From: Marasmius tenuissimus
Taxonomy: Eukaryota; Basidiomycota; Agaricomycetes; Agaricales; Marasmiaceae
Direction: 5' to 3'
Length of the DNA stretch: 64,000 nt
NCBI GenBank assembly: GCA_029532415.1
Contig: JAQOTA010000059.1
Coordinates: 372,001 to 436,000, forward strand
Part shown: in pieces, positions 45,772 through 57,827 of the stretch
How the letters are laid out: each line of letters starts with the position of its first letter
Numbering within the stretch: position 1 is the first letter of the stretch
Position numbers and translations under genes: made by a program
Notes under the pieces: model-generated
Told to the model about the DNA's origin: nothing
The model's input: only the letters and a program-made list of their open reading frames with translations
The model's database searches: none

Positions 45772-46346
45772 CTAGTCTAACATATCGAAAAAGTGGAGAT
45801 GACCCGTAGAGGGTATGGAAGTTTCATGGGCAGCGTCTAAGAAAACCTCGTTGCACCAAGCTTTGGCATGTCTAGGCATCTGAGCCATAACCGTACTAAG
45901 AAGTCCAACCTGCTTAATAGCAAATGCATATTTCTCCACTAAAGGAGCAACTCTGTACATTTTGTGGAAAGCCTCTCCAGAAAGAGCCATGGGTTTGTAT
46001 TAGAATGCCTGGGCCTGATCAGCTTGAGATAAGAAGAGAATGGGTGCCAGACAACCGTGTCGAGAGAGGACAAAGTGTTGTAGGAGTAGAGCCATGAAGC
46101 CTTCGGGTGGAATGATAGTAGAGCTGAATGTTGCCAGGCGCCAGAGTCAATGATATAGAACATCACCAGACATTACTCCGTTGGGAGGGTCAGGGTAGAT
46201 TTCTATAGAAATAAGAGTTTTAGCTATTAGAGTTTTATCAGGAACAAACTGGTCGATCATGGCGCACCTTTGTAGAACTCCTGGACTAGTTTTGTTACTG
46301 GCCATTGCCTGTCGGGGGCTTTGTCCCAGAAAAAGAGTGAAGGCAT
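45772..46346 (-). pseudogene. Small unknown protein inside the Gypsy element, copy 1 (broken)
   Basis: A possible ATG at 46344-46346 starts an exon (MPSLFFWDKAPDRQW..QEFYK) that ends at 46268. After an intron (acceptor at 46203) the frame continues EIYPDPPNG as in copy 2, followed by GFMALLLQHFVL and, further on, YAFAIKQVGLLSTV and HAKAWCNEVF. Two in-frame stops (TGA after VLYH near 46150; TAA after QAQAF near 46005) interrupt it, so it looks like a decayed tandem paralogue. Function unknown. Confidence 0.45.
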
Positions 46347-47289
46347 ATGTGTTCAGAGTTCGAAGCCAGGAAACTAGAGAAGGGCTGAAGGAAGATCGCT
46401 GGTAAGGCAGGGGTCTAGACTCTCTTACTTCTGGCAGAACAGGATGACTGAGCAAGAAAAGTGCGAGAGCCAATGAGCTAGCAGGGATTGTGTAGATAGT
46501 CCCGGGAAAATGAGTCAGAACAAGTCAATGGAGCTATAATCATCCGCCTAAGAAGATGATAGGTCCGATGGACGAGATTATTAGAGAATATTGGTCGACA
46601 GGGCAGGATTTTACCTCTTTGGGCAATATTCCTACGGAAACCTAGAATAAACAGGCAGAATATACAATTGGTACGATAGCTAGTCTGTAGAGTATATAAG
46701 GACGAAGGATTTGTGTAGGTTCCTCAGCAAGTACTACCCATACCAGTAGGAAAGTTCGGAACATCTGCCCACACGCATTAGCATTAAAACAGTATTGTAT
46801 CTACCTAGAGCATTGCCCAGTTTCTGTAACAAGTACCGTGTTTGTAGAGAAATCTAAAAGAGTCTTGATTCATACTGAAGTTGCTTGAGTCGTTCTACGT
46901 CTGAACCATCGTTTCCGCCGTTATCGTGTTGTATTGGTTGGCCCCCCGAGTGGTCTATCGTCAGTCGTCGTCGTTTGAGATCCGTCGAGAGGTCTTCAAT
47001 TTGTATCGCCTGTCGAGAGATGTTTTGGCTATCGTTGTCGTATAAGGCCCATCGAGAGGTCTATCGCCGTCGGAGTTCGTTTCAAGTCGTTTCCTATCGT
47101 TTCGTTGTCTTTTCTTTCCCGCTGAACAACCTGTCTCCAAGTTATCACCGACGGAGTTTCCTATTGTTCTGTCTATCCTTAGCAGGGCGTAACCTTTGTC
47201 AAGCTGACACATTCCTAGCACTCTCCGGACTTGTTGAAGTGTTAGGTTCACCCACACTTATAGTGTATAGTTTAGCTCTTCTATTTACA

Positions 47290-49571
47290 ACATCCATTAA
47301 CGGTTCACAGAACAGGGAGGAAAGAATTGACTGGGAGAAAGTTGAAAAGGAGTATAGAGAGTGGCGAAGAGCGGAAACAATGGAGAAACAAGAGAGGATA
47401 CTGGAGAGGAAAGAGTGGATAAAGGAGTGGGAGGAACTCAAGAGGAAAGGGGAGAGGAGAAAATATTGGAGGGTGTGGAGAGGAACGGCAGGGAGAAGAT
47501 GGTGGAGGTGGAAGAGTCGGGGTGGAATGAAAGGAAACAAGCCAAGAAGGAGGAAGAACAAGGACGAGATAATTACTCTGGATGGGTACATCAAAGAGCA
47601 ACAAAGGAAAAAGCGTGCAAGCTCAACAGGGGGAAGTAACGCACCCCCCTTGAGGGGAGTTTTACCAAATAACGTTGCATCTAAGCCAATTGATTGCTCA
47701 CCCGTCGAAACACTATTAGATCCAATCGGGACTTACAACGCAGCGCCCGTATGTTTCATCACAGACAAGGAGACAGACATGGACCCAGGGTATGAAATGA
47801 TTCCGGAAGCCCTAGACAACATGGAGCTGTCAAAGGGAGTGTTCACGAGGAACGAAGGGGAGATGGGGGCATTCAAGGAAGAAAGGGTGAAGGAGATACT
47901 AAAACAAGTGAAGATTGGGAAAGGACTTACAGGTGGAGAACAAGCAGAGGTGGAGAAACTACTGAGAGAGCACACAGACTGCTTTCCACTCTCCGTGAGC
48001 GAAGTATGGCACATCGAAGGAGCGGTACATCGGCTCAAAATACTAGATGACACCAAATTCCAAAAGAAAGTCCATCAAAAAACCGTTGACGCCACCACAG
48101 CGTGAATATTTTCATGCCAAGATCGACAAGTTACTGAAGGCAGGTGTCATAGAGCAGTGTGGACCCATTGATGTGAAATGTATTGCACTGACGGTCCTAG
48201 CGAAGAAAGCACACGAAGGACAGGGGCTGTCAATTGAACAGCTGATGAAGAGGCTAAATGCAGAGTGCGTGAAAGCAGGGGTAGACCTATGCTTCCCGGA
48301 CGAGGAGATAGAAGAGCAGAGTGACAAGAGGGAGAGAGGGGAAGAACAAACTGCCAAAGTGGAGGGTGTGTCAGAACTTCGGAGAAGTCAATAGGCACAC
48401 TACAATCACACCAATGCCGCAAGGTGACATCCGAACGAAGCAGCAGGCGTTGAGCAGCCACAAATTCCTATCATGCTTCGATTTCACATCAGGGTTCTAT
48501 GCAGTAGAGGTTGAAGAAGAATCTAGACCATATATGGTGTTCTACGTGGAAGGCCAAGGGTACTTCTGGTACAAGAAAATGCCCTTTGGACTTACGGGAG
48601 CTCCATCAACCTTCGCCGACATGACAGCAAAGCACCTCAGAGACCTCGTAGGCAACGGAACAGTGGAGTTGTTCATTGACAATGGTGCTACAGCTGCAGA
48701 TACGTTCGATGAGATGCTGGGCAAGTTACGACAAATCCTAGAGAGAGTAAGGGAGAAAAACCTATCCCTGTTGGCCAGCAAATTGGAGTTCTTTGTGACA
48801 GAAGGCATTTTCACAGGGGCAAAGGTTGGAGAGAACGGGGTCACGACAGACCCAGCCAAGCTAACGGCAATTGTCAACTGGCCGAGACCCAAAACAGCGT
48901 TGAACCTGGCATTGTTCCTGGGTCTTATGGGACACTTCAGAGGCTTGATCCAGAATTACGCCAGAGTAGAAGGACCGCTGAGGGACCTGCTGAAGATGGT
49001 GAAGCTGCCGAATAAATGCTCGAAGACGGTGTATAGAGCGACAATGGAGAATTTCAAGCTAGAGGAAGTATGGGGAGAAAGTCAGACAAAGGCGTTCCTA
49101 GACCTGAAGAAGAGACTGGTCTCAGAACCGGTACTCAAGGCACCGAAGTGGGATGGCTCACATTTCATCATCACTACGGATGGATGTCAGGAAGGTTTTG
49201 TGGCGGTGTTAGCACAGAAGTTCAAAAGGAAGAGAGCTAACGGAACAGTCAAAATAGAAACGCACCCTATTGAATTCGCTTCGAAGAGAACGTCAAACTC
49301 AGAGAAGAAGTACAAGCCATTCTTACTCGAATTCGCTGCGCTGAAGTTCAGACTGGACAAGTTCGCAGACACGGTATGGGGATTTCCTGTCGAAATCGAG
49401 ACGGATTGCCAAGCATTGCATGACGTTCTCATGAACAACAAGCTTAATGCAGCACATGCAAGATGGAGAGACGGCATATTGGCGCATAACATTGTTGATG
49501 TGCGGCATATACCAGGGAAGCTGAACATTGTGGCAGACAGAATAAGCAGAATGTGGGAGGGAACTGAGTGA
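47290..49571 (+). pseudogene. Gypsy reverse transcriptase and RNase H (degenerate)
   Basis: A charged linker is followed by the RT N-terminus (LSVSEVWHIEGAVHRLKILD). A run of six A at 48077-48082 shifts the frame before PLTPPQREYF, and a second shift near 48335-48350 precedes WRVCQNFGEVNRH. Then come FDFTSGFYAV, YKKMPFGLTGAPSTF, the active-site block FIDNGA (48672-48689), GLMGHFRGLI, and an RNase H region with TTDGCQEGF, FASKRT and ETDCQALHDVL. The expected Asp-Asp of the RT active site reads Asp-Asn, so polymerase activity is doubtful. The frame ends at an in-frame TGA (49569-49571), directly before the integrase in the same frame. Confidence 0.75.
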
Positions 49572-51119
49572 ACAGTGGGGGATGGAAGTGAATGGACGGT
49601 GAGCGAAGACTGGGAGAGTTCAAGAGGGTTGGTCAACGACATTTTCGGGGTAGAAGAGAAGGAAGATGAAGAGCTAACAAAGTTATGGAAAAGATTCGAG
49701 GAGGAACCATTATTTCAGGAAGTCGTTGAAGCAGTAGCAAACATTAGGTCAGAAAAACCACTAAAAGAAAAGAAAAAAGCGCAGCATAGATCTAGTCAGT
49801 ATATAATAGAGGAAGGGAAGTTATGGAGAGTAGGGGGTAATGGGGGAGTTAGAGCGAGGGCAAGAGTAGAGTGCATTACGAGAAAGGAAGCGGTAGAGTT
49901 GGCAAGGAAGGAACATCAGGAGAAGGGACACTGGGGAAGGGATATAGTGAAAATAAACTTACTTGACAGGATCTGGAGCCCGAAACTCAATGAGTCCATC
50001 ACGAAGGCCATAATGGAATGTCCACGATGCAAGAACTTTGGGCCGGCATACATCCATGCCTTACTCAACCCCATCACCAGATGTCACCCGCTCGAAATGA
50101 TCGTAGGAGATTATCTCTTGATGCCAAAAGGGAAAGGGGGGTACCACAACCTCGGAATGTACCTAGATGTATACTCCCAGCACCTGTGGGCAGACACCCT
50201 GAAAACGGCGGGGACAGCGAAAACCACTACGAACAGTCTTGACAAATTTTGCTTCGCATATGTCTCACCAGAAACCTTCATGATGAATGGTGGGTCACAT
50301 TTCAAAAACAAGCATGTAGCCAACTTCTGCGAAAAGAAGGGTATCACGCATCATGTTACGCCAGCATACTCTCCATGGGTTAACGGACTCGTCGAAGGCG
50401 CAAACCGACTATTACTCCACGTACTCAAACGGTTATGCGCACCAGAACTGGGTGAAGACTCCGAAGAGTTCAAAGTGATGGATTGGGCAACACTACCATA
50501 CAAGTGGCCGGATCACCTCCAAGAGGCGGTACAGAGCCTAAACAATCAAATATTACTGTTGCTGGGATTCACACCCAAAGAGCTACTGCTAGGACGAGTT
50601 GTTAACACAACCAAAACGCCAGTCAAGATAGCGCAGAAACAACCCACCGTATCAGAGATAGCGACCCAAGCAGCATACATGGCACAGCAGCAGCTGGATG
50701 GATACGACCAAATGGTGTGGCACACATGGAAGAGAAAGAAGGTCTTCGATAAAAGAGTACTAGAGAGGCATCCGAAGGAAGTGGTGTTCAAGAAGGGAGA
50801 TTTGGTACAGGTGTACCAAAGGTCATGGGACACGACCTTCAAGACAGAGAGGAAGATAGTACCAAAGTGGAGTATGCCGAAGAGGGTTGTAGAGAGAAAC
50901 ATTAACTCTTACGTGCTGGAAATGCTCAATAGACTTCAGTTAGAAGGAACAACCAGCGCGAGGAACCTGAGGAGGTTCAACCCTAGAGAAGGGACAGAGT
51001 TGGCAGGGAGCCAAAGAGAACTGGAGAAGAGACTAGTAGAGGAGGAGAAGCAGAGAGAGGCAGAAGCAGAGAAGCGAGCAGATACAGAGAAGCTAGAGAG
51101 CAAGGAGGTCGATTCATGA
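49572..51119 (+). pseudogene. Gypsy integrase (catalytic Asp changed)
   Basis: It continues the RT/RNase H frame after the TGA. It has a zinc-binding HHCC region (KEHQEKGHWGRD..CPRCKNFG), then the catalytic core: first Asp in IVGDYLLMP, second position FMMNGGSHF where a DGGSHF-type Asp is expected (Asn codon 50286-50288), and Glu in VNGLVEGANR. A C-terminal chromatin/DNA-binding-like region (FKKGDLVQVY..) and a charged tail follow. The Asn at the second DDE position should abolish strand transfer. Confidence 0.75.
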
Positions 51120-51146
51120 TCAGCATCGAGTGCGACACATTTTTTT

Positions 51147-51158
51147 GAAGGGGGCACA
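51147..51158 (+). other. Polypurine tract of the Gypsy element
   Basis: GAAGGGGG followed by CACA lies just before the TG start of the 3' LTR, where plus-strand priming would occur. Confidence 0.6.
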
Positions 51159-51306
51159 TGTAGTAGGGGGTTTCCCACAATATCGTCATAGATTGGCCCT
51201 GTTTGGCCACATAGATCCACATTGGTAGAGCATGTACACAGATCTTATCATTAGACCACATACACACACGCATTCATCAGAGCATCAGCTCAGTTGCACT
51301 GTCCCA
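51159..51306 (+). repeat. 3' LTR, 148 bp
   Basis: Same length as the 5' LTR with four substitutions; TG..CA ends. GCGG follows at 51307-51310. Confidence 0.9.
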
Positions 51307-51310
51307 GCGG

Positions 51311-54300
51311 GAGCATGGAGCACATCTGGGATGAATGGTAGAAGTTGAGGCAAAGGGGCATTGGCCGGTGGTTTGGCACTGGGCAGTCTTGTGGCAGTTG
51401 TGTCTGTTACATTCCCAATCCGGTATGTTTGTTAGGATCGTGCGGATCGGATAGGGATAAGATAAGATATGGGATTTTATATGCTGTCGGATAGATGGAT
51501 AGGAAAGAGATATGATGAAGGAGTGTGGGAGCAACAGATCTAGAGCAGACAGTAGCTGAAGGTTTCGCCAACAGCACCATGAACTGAGCTGTCCTTCTAC
51601 TAGACTAAGAGGACAAGTTGCGAGAGAGAAGGAAAGACATTAGAGTCATGATGGGGATTGACCCAGATTGAAACCTGGTTGATTCTGGTTGAAACCTGGT
51701 TGATTTCGAGTCTAAAGATACAGGATAGAAGTATAGAGCTTATATAGGGTTATAGTAAATGAATGAATGATAAGTGAGTCAAGTGCGGGAAAGGTTGATG
51801 TATCATATGGAAGTCAAACACGGGGAGAAATGTACCGGAAGGGAACTGAACCGGAAATGAATAAGTGCGTGATGGAATGAAGAATAGAATAGAATAAGTG
51901 AGCGTGGGAATATCTCGGAAGTCGGAGATAAGTAAGTCAGAATAAGTCAGAATGAAAGGTGAAAGAGTCCCGGAAGCGGAAGCGGAAGTGGCGGAGGTTC
52001 CAGGGATGGACTTGGTGCGAGAGACTGAACCATGGAAGTGAAGGTTGAGTGCCGGGGATGGAATAGTGTTGGAATGAGCTAGAATAATAGCCCGGAAATA
52101 CCCGGAAATACTCGGAATGGGTCCGGAGGTGATGTGACTAGCCAAGTGTGATGTGACCAGGTGAGATAGACCAGGGTAAGATGCATGGATGTAACAATGT
52201 TTCAGATTACCTTTCTCTGCTCCTCATCCCAAACTTGTGACTTCTCTGTTGCTGTACATTATCCTGGTCCGCACCTCTCGACACGTCTGAAGGTCTCCTG
52301 ATAGGATTTCTGTGTCTCTGCCGGCACATTCTTGCTCATCTTACCTATGGTCTCTTACTGTACGAGTCAGCTAGAATAGTATAAATACTGTATCTACTTC
52401 CCTCGTACAGCAATCTATTCATTAACCTCGTTCATACCTTGTGTCCGAACCCTTAGCCTCTCACACTGGCTCTCAGAACTTGTTGTGTGGCAAGACTCAC
52501 ACTCACATCCGCGTCGAGTTATCTGGCTGTCAGATGACACTTGAGCAGCGAGTACAAAAAAGATGAGAACCACAAAGCGTGGCTGGATTGGCAAGCAAAA
52601 TTCTGGGATTTAAATTTTACAACGGTTTTTGAGACCTGTGTTGAACATGATGGAAATCATGTGATACACTGTTGACGTGTTGTTTACACGTCACACTATT
52701 TATAGAGCTACGCCTCTAGAACACTTGCGTTCTCATGCAAGTACTACGTCTCTGTCTACATACCTTACTACGTACATCTAGTTTCATCATATATGACACT
52801 ATAGACAGTCGCTATCCAATAGCATAAGTAGAGCCTTCAATACATGAGGCAAACACGACTATGCTCACCAAGCATACTACCATTCATAGTAGAAGTACTT
52901 ACACAGTACTAATGTCTTTTACGCCTTTAGGGCCGAATACCTACTTCTAGTAGTAGTTTCAGTTAGTGTAATACTCATTACATGTACCAGAAACTTATGT
53001 ATAAAAGATTGGACAAAAGGCCTTAAGCCTTAGGACAATTTACTTGATTATCACCTCTTCTCAAGCATCTCAAGACTACAAGAACACTCTGTGTATTACC
53101 CATGTGAGGTTTACTTCGTTATACCCACTGTGCACTTTAACTATGCTGGCTCATCAACCTGAAGCTGAAGTCTGACTGAGGAGGACAGGTTGAAGACAGA
53201 CAGACCCAGACAGACCCAGAAGTTCCACTTTGGAGCCCAGTCCAACTGACCCGGAACAACCCAGAAAAATTGAGCTTTTTTGGAAGGACATTCCCACATG
53301 TTGATTATGCAAGCTTTTGGTTTCCCATCCGCGAATTTTGGGTGCTTAAAGTAGTCTGTTAGATATAAAAGGCAGGTGAGTCGCGCACGATTGCTTACCA
53401 ATATTTTGAGTGGAAGCGTCCGAAATAGACCGACTTCTCATAAACTCGAATTCAGAACTCTCAGCAAGCAACACGTCGAATGGATCAGGGTTAGCGAATG
53501 AAGAGACAGTGTGGCCTTCAGCTGGGCGGGGTCACTGTGAATGGGGGGAAGGAGGAATGCACTGGCTCGGGTGGATATCTGAGTGACTCCAAGGGTACGG
53601 GAAATATCTCTGGCAGGAGGAACTCTGCATTGTCGAGGTCTTTTTCAAAGAAAGGACAACATCTTGTAGTAGCTGAATACACCAATGGATACTGGTTCCG
53701 ATTGTTCCGTTCGCTTCTTGGAGAGGAAATATGTCGGCATGTGTGTGTGTTTGACTCGTACACCATTTCTACCTGGGCTCTCAAATGACGAATATGGTAT
53801 GGATGCCCGACCTTCCTTGCCAGCATTGCCAGCAACCTGACTTCGCACAAAGGATTTTGCATAATGTTACACAACTTTTGCATGAGGTCATACATCTGGT
53901 GATGGAGGAAATGGGAAATGGGTAACACGAAACACATCAGTAAGATTACATCATAGACATTTTTCAACCTTTTCGAGCCTTTGTCGGCATATTTGGCCAA
54001 AAAGTCAAAGGTGGCATACTAGGCCCAGTTTGGGCAAAGGTTGATCATTTTTTTTGGTACAGAAACAGCCTAAAAAAGGTTACCCACGTTGGGAAGGCCA
54101 GAAAGGGTTGGAGGTGACGTACTAGGTTCCCTTCGAAAAAGGCCCTGGTTACCGTAGTTATCCAGCCCGTCCCAGCCTCCATATCCTCTGTCATCTGAGC
54201 TGCTCACTAATGTTGGAGAAGGAGCTCGGAAAGGCTTGAGAGGCAATTTCCGAGTGAGAATAAGGTAAAGAAATCAATAACATGCTACTGTGCAATGAAG

Positions 54301-55280
54301 TACACTTAGGGTATGAGATGTATCAAAGTAAGACCTGAAGAATGCAGAGATCTGGTGTGAATAAGCCTCCAGTGCCCATGAGCAGGGAGGAAAATAGCTG
54401 TGAAGGTGCATGGAGAGTATTTGGCTTGCCTGGTTTGGGAGAGATGAACAGAATGTTGCCAACCTTTAGACCTTTCAACCTGCAACCTGCGAAAAGGTCA
54501 AATAGGCCAGAAATGCCGAAAAATGCTGAAAGGCAATTTGTCATCTTACTGATGCAGTGATAAGGAATCATGTTGGTCTGAGTACAGAGGGGACTTGGGG
54601 AGGTTCATCTGGATACCTGTATTTTGTTGGATATAAGAGTCAACGCGTAGCCCTTGATCTTATATACATCAAGATTCAATTCCATATATGGTTCACGTCG
54701 TGCCTGTGTCTAGTCACCTTGTACATTTCATGGTGAACACTGGACCAGAAATATGTATATAGTGTATCTCCAATGGCAAATGACTTAGTGGGTATGTTGG
54801 TGACCTCCTAAATTGTGTGGCAGTCCAGAGATGCTAGGATGTTACCAAAGCCCTCTGGGCTCGGACAAGTCCCTGGTGCCTGCAGTCACTTGTACACGCA
54901 TCACGTTGCGAGAATGAGAGTAATGAAGATACTGACCTATTTTATTCAATTCGTATGGGGTTTTCTGTGTGATGAAAAATTTTGCCGGTGCAAATTCGTA
55001 CAGTGGGCAAGTGACCGGTGACAAAAATGAAAATTTGTATGGAACTTTCAGGCCACCAGCCACTAGGAGAGGACAAGTGAGGAGGACGACGACGGGTGTG
55101 GCTGCCGCAAGCAGAAACCTGCGAAAAACACCTGATTTGGGCAAAAAAATCCCAGAAAAGGCAAATTTCTCGCCTTTTTGAGCTTCTCCGAAATTTGTCA
55201 CATACTGGGACAAATCGTATGACCCCCCTGTGACTGGGTGACCATACAAAAAATTTTCGTATGCCCAGAGGCCTGTGACG
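51311..55280. other. Repeat-rich, mostly non-coding region
   Basis: Purine-rich low-complexity DNA (51600-52150) is followed by two stretches that look like LTR remnants. One is 52191-about 52540, which begins TGTAACAATG and has TATAAATACT near 52380. The other is about 52670-53134, beginning TGTTGACGTG and ending TGTGCA; no target duplication was found for it. Short minus-strand frames (for example 53518-54000) have no recognisable domain. Nothing here is supported as a gene. Confidence 0.4.
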
Positions 55281-55312
55281 TGTGATATATGAATTGAATA
55301 AAATGGGTCAGT
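54931..55312. mobile_element. Possible MITE with 20-bp inverted ends
   Basis: ACTGACCTATTTTATTCAAT at 54931 and the reverse complement of 55291-55312 (ACTGACCCATTTTATTCAAT) form an inverted repeat about 380 bp apart. No target duplication or coding sequence was recognised. Confidence 0.35.
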
Positions 55313-55692
55313 AGTAGTCCGAGCGATGGATTAGCTATGCACGGCTGACTATCATCAAAGTGAGTTGTGGGCCGCGACTCGCGAGGTTGCCAGGTTCAAT
55401 GCTCAGGCTGGACCGAGAGTCACCCGCAGTTTAGTTATGATCTATCTTGGATCTATCTAGGTCCAAGCATAATACTCGTCGCATAATTGCCAGTCTGAAC
55501 CTCCGAAACAACCATATGATACTAGATCTGTGGAATACTAATGCTACATACACGGGGGGGCAAATCCTTTGGTCCACAATGCGGAACCCTTTTAACTGAG
55601 CGAGTCCAAGAACAAGTATCTAAAATTGAGGATTTGATAAGCTCGAATGTTGCAGCACTCGTGAATTAAATATTATCACTCACCTTCATTTC

Positions 55693-57827
55693 TCATGTCC
55701 TAAAACTCACCCTGCTCACTTGGTCATTCTTCTTCTGTGCCTCTAGGTTACCAAGCTCTCCAGATCCTCCAACACCAAGTACATTGTGCTGATGAGGGGT
55801 CTGAGGACTTTCAGTTCTCCCCAGTGATGAGATGTCCCGACTTGTACACGTGCTAGTTTGAGTACCACTGCTGCCGGTGGCTGCACGCAAGCTTTCAACT
55901 GTTGATTCTACATTCTCAACACTGACTCCCAGCTTGGTGCAGACAACAATCAGCGTAGGTGCTATTCCCTACATGCATTGGAAGCTCAGGCTAGCCATAA
56001 TCATCTCAATGCCAATACTCACTGCAAACTGATTTAACACATACTGCATCACCTTTGGAATCAAATTTAACTGATTATATTTGTTGGATGTGATTGCGGT
56101 AGTTGATGCTGAAGTGATTTGAGGAACCTTCAAGAGTGTTAAGACCCCAGATGCATAAATCAGTAGTGCCGCGGGGTATATCATGCCAGATTCAAGGCTA
56201 GGGACCATATCTGAATTAGACCTGAGGCTGATAAGGTAGATAATAGACTCATACGTGATTGCTAGAACTGTTCGACACATCCTATTGATGCTGGATTTCC
56301 CAAGGGATGCCATAGCCTGGCGGCTGATGTACCATATTCTTCCCGCTGAATAGAGGCAGAAGTCTTCAACCCCAATATCAACATCCAAGTGGGGTGGAGG
56401 ATGAACTTACCAATCATGCTGGTTAACATTATATTTGTTAGGACAGTCCAGAGGATATACACCAGAAACAGGTCAGAACCTGTCTCGCCAAGTAGGAAAT
56501 CCCAAATCGCGGAGAGTTCTTTGAGATACCGAGCAAAGTTGACAACTGCTACAACTACCAGAGCTAGATTTAGATGCCAGACATTCCTGAGAGCATCAGA
56601 GGATGGCTTACTATTATTTGCAAGGCATATGATGGCGGGTACTACAATGACCCTGATACGCTGGTGCCAGATAGAGTAACACCGCCAAATCTACAGGCAG
56701 AATCCAGATCTTAGTTCAGAAAAGACTCCGTGCTTCTTAGTAGGACTTACAAGAATGATATCTGTTATCACACTATGGACAGACTATGTCAAGATCACCT
56801 GAAGTTATTATACAAAAAAGACTCACTTGGCGACAAAGAGCAGGGCTAATCGTGCTATATAGAATCGCCGCAAACTTCAGTGTATATGTCAGTAAATTGG
56901 TATAAAGCATTTCGAAACAGTGACTTACTCGTAGGAATTAGGGGTCAGATTCACGGCTCCGAGGCCGGAAACAACCACATCAATTGTATTAACAACAAGG
57001 CTAACGGTCGCAAGGATGAACAACACAGATAGCACAACTATCTGTATAAGATTGAAGAGTTGTCCCACTGCTTGTTTGTGCTTGGAAAGGAGAGACATGC
57101 ATATCCCGAACAGGACGGTATATGCACCTTGTCATATCGGAGTTGAGTTCAACAATTTTGCGGTCATCAGGAAGGTAAATCACCCACCGTAAAGAGCGAA
57201 CTCCACCTAGACGCACTCATTATTGTCAGGAACGCAGAGATGGAGTATTCTAATCAAGAGTGCTTACTGCAATGGCAATGACAGGAGTACCGATAGTCCA
57301 AGGAGTAATCAATGCTGAACACTGTAATTGTGTTAGGAAAAGTCGGACGAAGTCTGTGTGAGCGCAGGCATTCCGAGTAGTGAGAAGACGCACACAACTG
57401 GATATCGCGTCGTTTCCACAAGTTTCATTGGTGGTATTTCTGTGACATACATGCCTGAACGTATTCATTACCACGATGTCTTATTCAGATGATCGAACGA
57501 CACATACCTCACGCCAGTACGCATATTGATGTACCCCTCAAAGAAGATTGGTTCTTCACTGCACGCGAAAATCCCATGTTGGGAAATACAAGGATTCCGA
57601 TTGGAGGTCAACTTTGCATTGGTTGTCATAGACATTCCCTAGGCAATTTTTAGTCGATACAAAGGTGATTGAATAGAAGGGTTGGCACTGGGGCACTCAC
57701 ACCGATCGGTTGGAGTTGCGCTTTCATCCAGAGGGATGCGGTTGCCAATGCCATAGGTGAAGCCGGAACAGATACAGAAAGCTAAACGGCCAAGAACGAG
57801 TGGGATGAGAAGTTGAACGACGATCAT
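55693..57827 (-). CDS. Multi-pass membrane protein, unknown basidiomycete family
   Basis: ATG at 57825-57827 begins a hydrophobic segment (MIVVQLLIPLVLGRLAF). Many short exons follow, with further hydrophobic segments: LITPWTIGTPVIAIA, VLFILATVSLVVNTIDVVVS and FMYILWTVLTNIMLTSMIG. The last exon encodes a polar tail (ESLRAATGSSGTQTSTCTSR) ending at TCA 55693-55695. The lumenal part near 57600-57490 contains Cys residues (FACSEEPIFFEGYINMRTGV). The alternation of about 25-residue hydrophobic stretches suggests a receptor- or transporter-like membrane protein of several helices, with a cytosolic C-terminus. I do not recognise a named family. Exon joins were only partly checked. Confidence 0.5.

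Larger units (their letters stand above)
41999..51306 (+). mobile_element. Gypsy-type LTR retrotransposon with complete ends, degenerate
   Basis: The order is LTR, tRNA primer site, gag, protease, (insert), reverse transcriptase, RNase H, integrase, purine tract, LTR. It is flanked by GCGG on both sides (41995-41998 and 51307-51310). RT-RH-IN order places it in Gypsy/Metaviridae. The LTRs differ at 4 of 148 positions by my count, so insertion is not ancient. The coding part has two frameshifts, an in-frame TGA and altered catalytic residues, so it is unlikely to move by itself. Confidence 0.85.

Noticed and set aside
46885..47290. Coding start of the Gypsy RT frame
   Set aside because: The frame is open but its first 130 or so residues have no RT-like features and lie in the insert-border DNA; coding similarity begins later.
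51540..51620. tRNA gene on the minus strand
   Set aside because: An A-box-like TAGTCTAGTAG is present, but no B box and no cloverleaf could be formed.
52670..53134. Complete solo LTR
   Set aside because: TG..CA limits can be chosen, but no target duplication and no partner LTR were found, so it is kept only as a remark in the non-coding region.
53518..54000. 160-residue minus-strand protein
   Set aside because: No domain, signal, intron structure or paralogue was seen; it lies in repeat-rich DNA and is probably chance.
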